Of a stretch of 64,000 bases of DNA, positions 38,101-51,600 are shown piece after piece (the stretch's first letter is position 1; each line of letters begins with the position of its first letter). The notes under the pieces were generated by a model. It was not told where the DNA came from, did no database searches, and was given only the letters and a program-made list of their open reading frames with translations. Both the position numbers and the translations under genes were made by a program. Origin of the DNA: Sarcocystis neurona. Lineage: Eukaryota; Apicomplexa; Conoidasida; Eucoccidiorida; Sarcocystidae. The stretch lies in contig KL647288.1 in NCBI GenBank assembly GCA_000727475.1, positions 1,825,890 through 1,889,889 on the forward strand, in the 5' to 3' direction.

Positions 38101-38293
38101 CGGTGCCACGTCTGCTGCTGCTAACGCCGCGGTGGCCGGGCAGTTGTTTTCCGGTGTACATACACCGGAAGACTGTTTTCGGATGTTCAACCCGCATACC
38201 ACGCATTCCAGAGAAGAGGCACTACATAACTGGGCAGAGGTGCTTCGCCAGCTGATTGAAGAAGCTAGAGCCCCTCTGGAAGGTGAAACATAG
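32182..38293 (+). CDS. M14 zinc metallocarboxypeptidase
   Basis: Three phase-0 exons: 32182-32988, 35693-36322, 37085-38293 (stop TAG), 881 residues. Exon 1 has a hydrophobic stretch near residues 80-105 (possible signal anchor), an Ala-rich segment and then GYQTYREMLGLLRTLA, the usual start of the M14 fold. Exon 2 has the zinc motif HPRE (His348, Glu351), then an Asp/Glu-rich insertion and NANPFARKKVEE. Exon 3 has GEYCRRG and VDLNRNW (Arg495, substrate carboxylate), FSEPETQ, the third zinc ligand in SLHSGS (His563), paired Cys around 600-625 and the catalytic Glu642 in FLVEIYR. The C-terminus DCFRMFNP...NWAEVL resembles plant and protist M14 relatives with SEPETQ and MFNP motifs. The enzyme should remove C-terminal residues; specificity cannot be read. 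The ATG is the first in frame after a stop but an unseen upstream exon is possible. Confidence 0.85.
34990..35690 (+). other. ~700-bp pyrimidine tract in intron 1 of the carboxypeptidase gene
   Basis: TCTTTC, CCTTTC and TTCTTC runs dominate from about 34990 to the acceptor at 35691. A continuous plus-strand frame here (Phe, Ser, Leu, Pro) is a by-product of the composition; it reaches into exon 2 in a different frame from the protease. The tract is far longer than needed for splice-site recognition. Confidence 0.8.
36400..36840. repeat. TATACGTATA-type microsatellites in intron 2 of the carboxypeptidase gene
   Basis: Runs of TATATA, CGTATACACG and GTATGTAT fill much of the 762-bp intron (36323-37084), which has a GTATTT donor and a CCGTAG acceptor. 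Confidence 0.75.
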
Positions 38294-40680
38294 TCAGTAG
38301 AATTGCCGTTTGCTCTTTGTTTTTTCTCCAGACCAAAGGTAATGGCTGTTTCTCTCTCCCTTGTCAAACGCCTGCTTCTTCTTGTCTTCAATCAATGGAA
38401 GATGTGTGGTGTTGTTTTTTTTGTTAACGAACGACTGCTGCATGTGGTGTTTTGGGGCTCACAGATCTCTTCCGCTTGCTGGCTTAGGTGTTCCGCTCGT
38501 TGGCAAAAGAGTATATCATTTCTGCTGTCCATCCTGTGGTACAGGAGAAAATGTACGATTCTCCTGCATATCGTCATGCAGAGAGAGCCGCTGCTGCCTC
38601 GCTCTCCGACAGGAGACCGTCGACGCGGGTGCTTTTTTCTTCTACGGCAGTCAGAAAGTTTTGATGGTACAAGTGTGTACTGGTCAGGGGACGCGTCTGC
38701 AGCTGGAGTTGTTCTGGCCCCAAAACAGGATGTGTTTTTGCTCGCAATTAGTGAAGAGACGACTTGCCCTGCCGCTGCGTCGATGTTTGCTTTTCCTTCC
38801 GTCTTTGCCCTGTACCCGTCATACGCCACTTGCTGCTTCGTGAGTTCTCCGTTCCAGAAAGACGCTCTGGCGCTGCTCTTGCTACTGTGCGTCTACCTCG
38901 TCGTTAGGGAAGAACTGTGTGTGCTGCATGTGTGGCGTCATTACCACTGCTGCTGCAGTCTTCGCACTCGCCGTGGTGCTGCAACAACAGCAGCAACGCC
39001 TGCTGCACTCCGCTGTGAAAAACGGCTGAGCGCTCACTTACAGCCGTACGTATCGGTTGTGCACATGTATCTCAATATGCTGTATAAGAACACAGCATGC
39101 CCTCTACGCGTGTTTGATGATCACTTGCGTGTAGAGCTCCTCACGCATTCAGATTCTCGTGTGTTGCCGTCCCTGTTTCTACCTTGTATCTGTAGGTATG
39201 TAAGATGTTGCTTTTTCTTTTCGTGCAGTGATACGCAGCAAGAAGTGTATACGTAGCGTCGGCGCCGCTGCTGCCCTGATCCTGCAGTGCCTCCTCTCAC
39301 TGTCCTTCATGTGGGAGAAGTCAACACTTCAAGGCGCCGCTGCTGCTGTTGCCCTGCAGTGAAACGTATGAAGACGTGTGCAGCCCCGTTGCCGGCGTGG
39401 CTGCAGCAGGACCAGTAGCAGCAGCCCTTGTCGTTTTGACAAAGGCAAAGTGTACTGCTTCAGTAGCACTATAAAGGTGTGAAAGAAGCCTGTTGTGCTC
39501 CGCTGCCGCCGTTGCCACTGCGATGCCAATGCTGCTGCTCTGCCAGTACTGCTCCTCTGCGAGTGGTACTGCCCTGCCAGTGCTGCTGCTCGTATCTTAG
39601 TATGTTGTATGTGTAGAGATTACGCCTGTCTATGCGTGTTTGGCAATCACTAATGTGTAGAGGTACGTGCTGCTTCTTAGCTGCGATTGCTCCTGCTGCG
39701 TAGCTGCCGCTGTTGCACCCGCTGCAGCAGCTCCTCCACCTGTTCCCCGTCTGGCAGCAAGACGCTGCTCCATGTTGTCGGTGGCGTCAGGGAGACACAT
39801 ACCGCTCACCGCGCTGCCACTTCGTCGCGGGTCCTGCTGCATCAGCTGTTTCCTCTGTGCTTCTGCACCTGGAATATACTAGCTCCACCGTTGCCGGTTG
39901 CGCTGCCGTGGAACCTTCTTTGTCTTGTTGTCGTGATGGGAACAGTTCAGAAGTGTGTATTTAGAGAGCCGTGAAGTTGTGTACACAGGTGGACCATCAC
40001 ACGTACATAGACGTGTGAGTCTATAGAGAGTGTATGTTCACGTCTATGTGTATGTATGGAGAGGAGCCGCGATGCCTCTGTGTGCTGTAGATGCTGACTT
40101 GTCAATCAGAATTACATAGGCACGGCTGTGTTGCAGCGGGGAGAGTAGCAGCGGGCACGCTTCTTTTATAGATCTTTCTCATCTGTTGCCCCTTTGCTTA
40201 TTCCGCGTACGTGGGCGCGTGCCTGCGGATGGTGCGGAGGAGAAAGTTGCTTGGGTGCAAATCAGTGCTGCATGACGCTGTTCTTTGAGAGGAATGTGAG
40301 GACCCGCACAAATACATCTGTATATATTTAGGCGCATACAGACGTGTGTGTGTGTGTACATAGGAGATAGCTATGAAGGGTGGTGCACGTACGTATGTAT
40401 GTATCATCAGCAGTTAAATCACGTGCCCCCCGCCTTCCAGAATGTCCAATCGCGGGTGTCAACCACGAGGGCAGAAGCCGGGGGGGATCTGCATTTGTTT
40501 CGTCAAATGTGGGGTAGCACAGGTAGTGTTTAGTATACGATGTGTACTCACGTACATACGGGTAAATATATGCCAATAAATGTAGAGAGCGAATGAGAGA
40601 AAGAGAAAGGGAGACGTCGATAGATAAACAGATGAGAAACAGATGTTTGTGTCTCTTTGGCTGTGATGAAGATGATTAAT
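38294..40680. other. 3' flank of the carboxypeptidase gene, one long open frame
   Basis: A plus-strand frame stays open for about 317 codons (38303-39256) directly after the protease stop, in a region rich in Cys, Leu, Ser and Val codons. It has no ATG-led domain that I recognise and is probably 3' untranslated sequence or chance. From 39250 to 39900 GCTGCTGC and GCCCTGC units recur, including two similar GGCGCCGCTGCTG blocks near 39259 and 39331. The rest to 40680 holds small GTACACA repeats and nothing else I can support. Confidence 0.4.
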
Positions 40681-43600
40681 TAGTCACAATATTCGAAAAA
40701 GGTCCTGGAAGTTTCCTCGACCGGCCCAAAGGGCACGGAGCTCTGCGAGAAATGTGGGGAGCCGTCGATTCTTTGTAAAAGAGACTGAACGTGGCATTGG
40801 TAGTGCAGAGCAGAGCTGGTGCACTTCGGTGTGCAGTGCCGTTGAAGAGCAGAGTACGCAAAGAGAACTGCTGATTGAAGAAGAAAGAAACAGGAGTTCT
40901 ATCAGTTCTCGCACTGCGGGAACGCGGCTGGTAAGGAGCTCGCCAGCATGACAGAACAAATACAAATACATGAGCGTATAGAGAGGGAGAAGTAGATACA
41001 GACAGGTAGATAGAGACTTGTGTAAACAGAGCGCAATAGAGGCACAGAGGGGCGTCACAACATGTACACCCAGGGCCTTTCTACACCTCTCTAGAAACAG
41101 AAATTTCCAGACGAAATGGGATGAAGCGCTTCTCTATTCAGGAGTGTGTGGCAGGCACTTACAAATCAGCTGTGTGGCTATGAATTCTTGCTACAAGTAA
41201 TAGTGCCAGTGCTCACCGAGGGATACATAGTTCGTCCAGCCCGTATATGTATATATGTGTATACATCTATACATACATATATGTCCATGTTTACATGTAT
41301 GTGTGTGACAGTCTATGCATTTGTGTGTGCGTTTGTGTGCAAGTCGCAATGTAGCTTAGTACACCACCTGTGCTTTTTCAAAGAGGTCTCCCCCCGCGAA
41401 CTGTTATCGAAATTTTACGCCAGCTATTTAGTTACATTCTTGCGCGCATATATATATATATGTACCAGTGTGTCCGTATGCATACATACAGGTACAATCG
41501 TATGCGCGCGTACCACAAATTGCCCCCTTCGCGTGCGTAGCGGCCCGTGAGAAGTAGCGTAACACACTCCGACAGGTAATTTGATTTCCCTTATTCGGGA
41601 CTTTGCACCTTGTGCGTCTTACGGCATCTCTCGCTGCAGAAGTTTTTCACGTGGGTCTCTAGTTCAAGAAAAGTGTATTCGTGTATCCGCGTACACGTGT
41701 TTTGGCACTCTCTTGAACACGGATGTACACCTGCACATTAATAGGCTTCGCAGGTCTCTATACGAGTGTACCCACAGCAGCTGACAGTGTTGTGGACGTG
41801 TGGACGTGGAGCGTGTCTGTATGTCTTTTGACCAGGAGTAGCGGGGACTGCGCAGGCGGAGCAGAGTATGATTTTGCATGGCTATAGTGGCCGCTTACTT
41901 CCGCTGCGCACTTTTGCTGCGTTTTTCCTCGTATTCACCTGCAGCGCTCTTACTCCCGAAATTTTGGCGCTTGTACATCCTGCGTTCCTTCATCTCACGT
42001 CTGACTCGCGTTGCGGCTACGAAACGGTGCCGAGCGGCTTCTCCTTCAAAGATAGGAGCGTCTTTGTATATGTGAAACGAACGTCATTGATTTGCCGGGA
42101 AGACTCGCTTTTTCTCCAGAGATGAAAGATGACCTTTACCCTTGCCGGCACAAGATTTACTCTTGGATAGAACGACTTCCGATGAGACACTGGCTTCCAT
42201 GCTTGACATTTACTCTTCATGGATAAAACGACTTCGGATGAGATACTGGCTTGCTTGGTTGACAAAGCTGCGTCTGTAATTCCATCCAAAACCCGTTTTT
42301 TTATTGTGGAAGAGATGTGAGCTCTTTTTCCGTGAATACCGCCACCTGCACGCTAGGTAGAGTCGTCTGCTTTTCCAATAAAACAGAGACGTATGATTCG
42401 AAACACATTTCATTCTTATCAGTTCAGATTTTCTTTCGGCACAGGAAACCGCTCCATCCTGTAGAGAGCAAGATCTGCTCGCTTGTTGTACGATGCGACT
42501 ACTTCTTTAATCGAAGAGCATCCCCACCAGTCAAAAGTGGAAAGCACTGTTCCAGATAAAATGAGCCAGTTCTCCCTTGCTCGATAGACTGGCTTCGTCA
42601 TTTGAGTAAAGCGACACTCTTTCTCGAGATCGGTGTATCACTCGTATACCTAAACTGTAAAGTCGTGCTACTGTGCTTTGACAAAACCCAGTGGTCGACA
42701 AGCTCACTGCTTGTGGCGCATTGATAAAATGATGTTCCCAGACGTGGAATTAAGATTACGTCCCACGTTGGTAGTCCTCATCACGAGAAGTACATTGCTT
42801 CTATTGATACAACGTTACGACAGAAAGGCATTGCCTCGTTTCGGAGAAACGACGGCATCACAAAGATAAACGATTGCCTCTTGTGCAGGCAGTTTTCTAT
42901 CACTAGAAGGGCTGTAATGGATAGAGGTTTATTTGCATTATACGCAAGCGGCCATTTGCCAGTAGACTCTGTGGAACGATTCTTTGTCTGATACTGTGTA
43001 GGAGGATTGATATTTTTTCATGTTAATGAGAGAATTTTAATCTGCTTGTAGAGATTCACCTCTTTTCTTACATGGAGAAACCGTGTGCCGTCAACAGTGA
43101 TCTGGAGCTTTCATCCATCAATAGCACCGCGTTATATCGTGTAAAGAGACTTGTTAATGGAAAAGTAGTTTTCTCGAACGTGAGGACGGGGTATCGTTTT
43201 GATTGGTAAAACGAGTTGCTGTGCGTTGCTCGCTGTGAATCGACACTTGATTTCTGTCCTGCTCAGTAGGAATTTCCTCAGGTAGGTGGAGATCTTGGTG
43301 GGCTGCTAGACCAAGTGTCATCTATATTCGTAGGACCACTTATGTTTTCTCGTACGGACCGGGTAGATTGAACTGCAGCTTAAAGGTACGATTCTTGCAA
43401 ATTCTACCATCTATGCCTTCAAAAAGATACACGCATTCCATTTTTATATCACAAAATGCGACGACAGATTCAAAGATATTGTTGTCTGCTAAGCACCGTC
43501 TATTTCGTCAGCAAAACGACCTCCTTCCTCGACTGCAAAGCTTTTCATCTTCAAAAACAGACGGTTAACTTTTTTTTTGGAAGAGAGTAAAATGTACAGC

Positions 43601-45230
43601 CCGAAGGAAGTCATTTATACTTCCTCGGTGGGAGGACCTCTTTTCCATTTCTCGAGTTAGACGTATACATATATATATATATATATATATAAATATATAA
43701 GCGGCAGTCGCGACACTCGAGGTGCACGAGCACGAAATACTTGGATGAAGCCCCAGCCAGACTATGCATACGCTCTGCCATGTACGACCACATCTATATA
43801 CGTTTGTATACTCTGTACAAACGTAGAGAGCCTACAAATGCACATACAGGCTAGTATCCCTACGTAGGCGCGTAGCGGGTGTACGCATACACATATGCCC
43901 ACAAATAGCCAGCAGCGGCAACATCAGCCTCGATAACAGCAGCAGCAGCGTGGCGGAGTGTAATGCGTGTGATGAAGGTATCCCTTTCATTGGTTAAATC
44001 GGAGCCAAATCAAATATACACTTATACAACGAACACGTACACTTGCGTGCGCACGTACTTTGTCTTTACCCGCATGTTACCTTGCTCGAGCGCATATTTG
44101 CTGCTGCAAAAACATGCACGTTTGAATCACTACTTACACGTACGTGTGCATATATATGTATATATATATGTTCAGACATATGCATACGAGAGGATTCCCA
44201 CTAATATTTACGTATTTATTTAGTTAGCTTTGCCCACGCGTATGAAATCATGTGTAAACATATCAAACACGTGCAAGTACATTCACAAGTAGTTCTGTAC
44301 CCCCACACATTTGTACATTACAAATCCCAGCACACTCACAGATACGCAATTACAGATGATCTGCACACGCACATCTATAGCTACGTAACGACATGTATAC
44401 AATGCAGTCCGTTATCCGCCCACGTGGAGAGCACCACTGCGCGCGGCAAAAGAGATGATGGTAGTATTAGCATGGAAACAAATTCACATGCATGTAAATG
44501 TATGTATACATGTAAATATATGCATTCATATAAATATGTATGTGCACAGACTTGTGCTACTCGTACATACACATATGTATATGTATATATGCATATATAT
44601 ACATACACACATACGGACGTGTAGATACGGTTTCCATATGCATGTATACTTCACGTCTGGACAACAGGTCTACGCAGAGGAAAATTTAAAAATAGAGTAG
44701 GCGGGATACACGAGCTGCTGAGGGGACATCCACACAGTTGCAACGCTGTGTACTCGTCGTCCGGCGGTTCATGCGTTCAACATATGAGTATTTAAAGAGA
44801 CGCACACGAGAGAGACAAAGAAATAAATGCCAAAGAGAGAGCGCGAGAGAGAAGTAGAGAAAGTCCCACAGACTGGTACGCGCAGATGTCTTTGTACCGG
44901 TAACATCTACGTATACGTTTGGATTTACGTTGCAACTCCCACACGTACGAAAGGAGAACGCTGTGAGCAACGAACTGTACTTCGGAATGCATGAAAGTAT
45001 GTAAACGCATCAACGTACCCACACGTATGTACGCGTATATGCATCGTGTACAGCAGCACGCGTAATTTGCTCACCAGGCGAATATTCTCCCCATCAATGG
45101 CACACACACACACACGCAACCTTACGTGTTCGTATGTGTATACACACGTAGATAGCGTCCTACGTGCACCTGTATGCAGGCATTCACATATACATATATA
45201 TATATGTATACGTGGACACTAAATCCAAAG
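40681..45230. other. Unique and microsatellite DNA; one possible plus-strand exon
   Basis: A plus-strand block from about 40681 to 40930 is open, Arg/Ser/Glu-rich and ends at CTG|GTAAGG; an exon is possible, but no partner exon fixes it. About 41560-43600 is unique sequence poor in repeats with no frame above roughly 90 codons. From 43650 to 45230 CATATACA/TATATG repeats return. A (GCA)n remnant lies near 43910-43950. Confidence 0.4.
42156..42264. repeat. Imperfect direct duplication of ~53 bp
   Basis: TTTACTCTTGGATAGAACG followed by ACTTCCGATGAGACACTGGCTT is echoed 53 bp later by TTTACTCTTCATGGATAAAACG and ACTTCGGATGAGATACTGGCTT. The two copies differ by several substitutions and a small indel, so the duplication is not recent. 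Confidence 0.75.
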
Positions 45231-45232
45231 AG

Positions 45233-45439
45233 ATGTCGACGGAGACATCTGTACCGACTTACGATTTACTGCGACCACCAGCGGCAGGAGGAAATTTTAG
45301 GCCTCACATAATATTAAGTAAAAGAGAGTCGCTAGGACTAATAGTAGCCACTGCTAGTTGTCGGAGAGAAAAACGGATGTTATTTTATTCTCCTGGTGCT
45401 GCTTCTTTTCGTCTCCCATTAGAAGAAGAAGCAGAATAG
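45233..45439 (+). CDS. Small ATG-initiated open frame, 68 codons, unidentified
   Basis: It starts ATG TCG ACG GAG (MSTETS) after an AT-rich stretch and ends TAG. It encodes a fairly balanced protein with a PPAAGG turn, a central SKRESLGLIVATASC segment and an acidic end LEEEAE. Its 3' end is 184 bp from the ARL2 stop, in convergent orientation. No family is recognised, and it could be a chance frame or a first exon. Confidence 0.25.
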   Translation: MSTETSVPTYDLLRPPAAGGNFRPHIILSKRESLGLIVATASCRREKRMLFYSPGAASFRLPLEEEAE

Positions 45440-45623
45440 TCCCGCTTGTAGACCTTGTGGGAATGGCAGCTATCTACAAGCATTTCACAGCACGTCCCCC
45501 TGCTTACCCACGTGAGTCCATATGTATGCAAACGTACAGACAGGTAGGTAGAGGAACACACTATTATAAGACCAAGTGCAGCTATGTTAGAGAGGAGAGA
45601 AAGGGAAGAGTATGCGGTTCGCC

Positions 45624-48600
45624 TCATGTGCCTACAAAGATGCGAGACGAAATATCGTTCACCAACCAAGTAAAGCCCTCCAGCAGCCCACTGCCGTCTC
45701 GTGCGCTACAGGGCAATATATGCCAGTGCCGGCTGCTCTCCATTTCTTTTAGGTCCAACGCCTGCACGTTCAACCACATCGGTACAGTCGCATCGGCACT
45801 GCCATATCGAAGAATCTTACCGCACGCCCGCGCAGATGAATATACGTGCGTACGTGTCATCCTTCCTCCCAAAACAACGTCGTTACAAATTATGTGCATA
45901 AAGAACTCACACTTGCGTCCAGAGGAGGTGTACATACACTGATGGGTGCACGGTGACCGGATGCGTAGATGTAGATGTACAGCAGTGTCTACGGGCTTTT
46001 TCACCCCGTAGAAGAGGAAGACTAGATTTACACTATATCTGTTACTTGTCAACAAAATCTATCTTCAGACGTAGTAGACCGTGTGCTTATTCAGGAGTGA
46101 AAGTATTACAATTTTGCCTCGTGCGCGTCAGACTTCCGTAGATCACTCTCTTAAATATTGACGCACAGGAAAAGGATGGAAAGCTGAAGCACAATGACTG
46201 ACGTTAAATACACGACTCCAGTATAGCCTTTTGAGTAGCCTATGTCGCTCGGTACGTTAAATATCCATTTCGTGCTGCTAGCTATTATTCCTATCTATCT
46301 ACCCTTTCTTTTCTCGCACGACAAGCACGGAGAGACGAAGTGTGTTGAAAGTAGGAATCATAGAGGAAACACGTGTGACACTTTTTTGACAACCAAACCC
46401 CCAGCGTGCACATCTGGTTTGAACAGCAAGGTTTTCACAGGGGCCTGTAGATATCAAACTCCGTACACATACTCCCAAAGCTAACATACACATATGTACA
46501 ACGATAGACGTAGTGCACGCCGACGCAACTACAGCCCTCTTCTACTTCTTAAATGCAAGCGTGGACTTCAGTATCTCTTTGCACACAACTCTCCATACAA
46601 ACTTATACCTGTGTGGGTCGTCTGTTGCATATATTGAGATTTCTCTTTAAAGTAGTAAACGCGGACGCGTAGGTACACACGCTCGTGGAGAGTCATGCAG
46701 ATACACACAGCTACCTTGTACTTTGATATATTCGGAACTCTGGATATATACCGGTAGGAAAGCATGGAGGTGCCTGCGTCTTTGCTACAAGACAAAGAGC
46801 CGATCGCGTGCTGCTAATGTGCTTGTTCTATATATGTATCGCGGAGATGTAAAATGAAACAAAACAGACCAAACATCATACACTTTCATACAGAGGGGCT
46901 GCCTTGCTGCTGTAATACATTTATTTACAGACTGTGTTGATGCCCACATACATATAAACATATGTTTGACAAAGGTTAAGACTGTTGTAGCTCTCCTTAT
47001 TTCGTTTAGATCTCTTCTTCTCCCCCGGAAGCAGGAGGCACTCTTATACAGACACCTACACTCGTGTACGCGCTGCGTCCCCTGCTGCGTACCTCGCATA
47101 TATCTCTTGCACTTGCTGCGGAGCGGATGTCCTGCTTGTTCGCCAGCACCAACAGTGAGGCTCCTGCCAGTCTCTGCCGAAAGAAGGGAAGAAACACGCA
47201 ATGTATAGGGTATACACGCAATGTATAGGGTATTCACTGATGCGCACCGAGCGCAAGCACACGCGTAAAAAACTTCAGCTCAAAAAAAGAAGCAGAAAAA
47301 AGCTTCAGTGGCGCCTATACGTATACATGTCTATGTAGATGTACAACCGGATGTACGTACACACCACCAAGTGTAGGTGTGAGCGACCATACACGCGTGT
47401 GCGTAGATGCGCAGCACGAGCACAGGCCAAGACGATGAAGTATGTCTGAGTACGTGCGGGTCGGTGTAGTTGAGAATCTCCTACCGCGCATTCACAAAAC
47501 GCCTCACATGCGTTTTGTTGTTCTTCCTTCTTCGCTGGACTGTTGCTGCTGCGGATTTCGTTCACAGGCGTCCGTATACATCTGCGTCCAGCACATACCG
47601 CTGTGGAAAAAAAAGCGAACCTCTCTGTCTGTCTGACTGCGCACAGCCCTCTCGCTCTGTCCGACAGCTGCTGCTGCTGCTGTCCAGTTCATATATTTTT
47701 GACGCCCGCAGACGTGCACGCACACAGCTATCTTTCGGACGGACGGAACAAATGACCTTCTACCCACTTGTCCATCTATCTGCCTATTTGTATACGCTTG
47801 TCTACACATACATATATATATATATATACATACATACATACACAAATACACACACGCACACACGCAGACAGATTCTATCTCGCTACATATGTGTGGAAAC
47901 ACATGTATGAACAAATTACCTTCTACCCGCTTGCCTATCTACCTGCCTATTTGTATACGTGTATACATATATATATACATATACATACATACAAATACAC
48001 GCACACACAGACCCTATCTCGCTACACATGTACGTACACAAACGCGTGAATACACGTACGCGCGTATTCAACTCAGTGTCTTTTTCTAAATCTTCCGCAC
48101 ATTCGCGTGATTGCTTGAGCTGCCTGCGCGACCGTGTCTAGCACTCCGACTGCTGTTGCTACCGCTCCTGTTCAATTCATCTGGATGTGCATGCGTCGAC
48201 AGAACGACGCATACGCAAACGCGCGAGAGGGGAGCCCTTCGCGCGCACACGTGTGTAGCAGTGAGCCAGCATGGCTTTTTTCTTACTTCTTCCTTCATTA
48301 GTTTGTGGAGCTCCTCGCGACACACTGAGAGACGGGGACGATCGCTGGCGTCCACGACCCACACCACTCCGTCAGTTTCCTCGAAATAATTCCTCCAGAA
48401 CGAACGGATTGTCCTCTGCCCTCCTACATCCCAAATGTTCAATTTATATCTGCAGACGGCAGCACACCAAAAACTTGCCCACACGATTCCTCTCCTAAGC
48501 AACGGCGCAAATCGGCGGGAAAACATATGAAAAAGACACTCGCTTATACTATATGTACACCTGATCACCTATACACCCACAGGCAGCGCGAGCACATTTA

Positions 48601-51600
48601 TATATATATATATATGTGTATAGACACGAAGAGGGATAGATAAATAGGTAAGAGGGACTGCGGTATTTTTACGTGCCCAAAACTTCTACAGAAGAAAAAA
48701 AAGCAGCAGGAGAGGGACTCAGATGAAGGGCGGTCACAAGAGCAGCAGAATACAAGAAACCGATAAATACACCTTTGCATATGTATAGGCTGTACACATA
48801 CAGATGTACACACACACATATCGGTGATTCTGTATCTTTTTGCATCCCAGGTAAGTGGCGTATTTCGCAAGAGGCGCAGACGAGGACGAATAGTACCCGC
48901 CCGAGACTGGCGGCCACCGAAAAAGTGGGAAATTCCCACAAAACGTTCTTGTCACTTCACTGTCCGCTACGTTTATGTATATGGGTGTGTTGTGACACAC
49001 AAATAGATATATAGCCTTCGATCTGCACGTATTGATATGTACAGAAGAGGGCAACAGACCCTGGTAAAGACGACGACACGTACACACTCATGCACGTACA
49101 CAAGTGCGTGTGGACAAGGGGTGGCCTTGGGAGATCTAGACGGATATCTATATCTACCTATCTCTCTCTCCCGCTGTCTCTCTATATATAAGTTTTCATT
49201 TTTGACTCATCTAAAAACCGCACGTGAGTCTCCGTAAAGACACATATATATATGTATATATTTATATATGTGACCCATCCGTGTGTACACATGTATGTGT
49301 ACACGTACAGTGACTATATGTAATACTCTCTGTCCCTCTGCATAATATATATATATAAATAGATAGATAGAGAGATATGTACAGTACGTCTGTACGAGGC
49401 GACGTCAATCTCTATGAAGCGCGCCTGTTCGAATGAACTTCGCCATATAGAGATATCCACTTCACATATGTCAACGAATACATCTATACATACATATATA
49501 CGTGTGGGTGTGTAGGGCTCTAGATATGCACATATGTGTATGTGCGTGCGTACAGGTTTCCTCCACGCTTACTAGCCTGCAAAGTCGATTTGGCCCTCAC
49601 TCTGCCCCGTTTTTGACACTTCACAAACGCGTGTAAGCAACTGTGAACGGAGTAAGTAACAAATATATACACGCACAAACACAGACAGATGAATATATGG
49701 GTGTACACACACACGCGTACACGCCACGTGGTTTCTTTACTTGATATGTACAAACCTGCACGTGTCTACTGGTGACGCTAACTGTATAGTATCGTGACAA
49801 ATACATATGTTTATAGATGTTCCTCTACGTATACCCGAGGACGTTTACATACGAACATCTATTTCCTTATCTGCGCACAGCTATCCGAAATGTAGACACA
49901 CACACACACACAAGTGGATCCATGCGTTCACACATATATTTGGGTGTGTGTAAGACCACGCACATATACACCTCCTTGTGCATAAATCTATTTGTACACA
50001 GATGTGAGGGAAAAGAAGAACGGTCAAAAAAAGAAGAAAAAAACACTGTCATATATATGTATGTATGTGAATGGAGAGGTTGCAACGAAGGAGAAGAGAA
50101 AGCAAGTGGAAGTATGGCGCACTGGAGAAATTCGAAAGTCGAAATTGAAAACCCTAAGGTAGGCGCAATGGTGTCAGTCGGCTCTCCCTTCATGCGATTC
50201 ACCAGCGTCGTCTTCCCTGCGTTATCCAAGCCCCTGCATGCATATCCGCATACTCACATGTATACATCTGTACAAGTATATAATGTACATATATATATAT
50301 ATATACAGTGAGTGTGCCAGAGACCCTCTCTTGCTAGATTGATATATATATATACACGCCATACACTGTCTCTATCTCTCATATATATATATAACACATA
50401 AGACCATCTCCCTACGCCCATCTACACATATATATGTGAATGTATACGTACAGCACGTGCGTACAATATTCGCTCTCTCTCTATATATATGTGTGTATAT
50501 GTGCATTACGTCTATAGAAGACAGTTTCCCTCTACCTACGTGCAATCCAATCGTACAACAGAATATCTATGGATCTATCTATATACCTCTCTATATGTAT
50601 ATATTTGCGTACATATGTAGAAGTGTGGGGGTACACATATTCACATACGTTTACGTAATTTAGTAGATGTTAGCTTTACCACGTATTTACACGCCTCTGT
50701 GGAGTGGAAGAATAGAAACAGAAGTTAAGGAAAAAGGGAAAGAAAGAGTAGGGAAAAGGAGGAAGAGGACAAGACTGGAAAAGGAACAGCAAACGAAAAA
50801 GAGAAGAGGGGCAAGATGAGGATGGCAACGCGGGACTGGAGAAGAACGAAATATGGGGGAGCGGGAAAAGAGAAAGTCAAGGAAAGAAAGAAAGAGAGGG
50901 AAAGGAGAGCAAAACAAGAAGGCGAAGGAGAGGAACGGGGAAGTAGTTTTTCAAAAGGAAGGGAAGGGCAAAAAAAAAGCGAACTACAAATAGGACAGCG
51001 AAGGAGAGAGGGGCATGGAGAGAAAGAAGCAGGGAGCGGACGAAGAAGATCAAACGCAGGAAGAGTACGAGACGACGAGAACGAGGAAAAAAGGGAAAAG
51101 AAAGCGAAAGAAGACAGAGGAGGGAAATGGGGACGCAGGGTACACAAAAGAAGAACAGGAGAAGAAAGGCAATGAGCAAAAGCCGAGAAGAGAGGAAAGC
51201 GAAGGAAGGGCAGAGAAAGAGACAGAGAGAGAGAAAAAAAAGTGCCAGTGGACATAAAGTAAGAATGCCTGCTCGTTCACAAAAGACGCAAGCTACACAG
51301 AGAAAGTCAATTTGAAAATTTCAATTTTGCCCAGAAGAGTAAATACACCCGTTCTTGCTTCGCTGGTGGCAGTGATAAGAACGACAATACAGAAGTTACA
51401 AAAGGAACAGAAACTTGTGGACCGTAGAGAAAGAAAAGGAGCAGCCGGACAATACAGAAGTGACAAAGAGGAGAGAAATTTGCAGGTTTTCGAGAATGAA
51501 AAGGACAGGTGAGACGCCTGCCGCGTCTGTTACTTCCATAAACCGAATATCGAGGAAGACAGATAGTTGAAGACGACGGTCGCCTGGATGACGCAGAACA

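Noticed and set aside
45358..45942. Plus-strand 194-codon frame
   Set aside because: It runs antisense to ARL2 exon 5, which is secure by family match.
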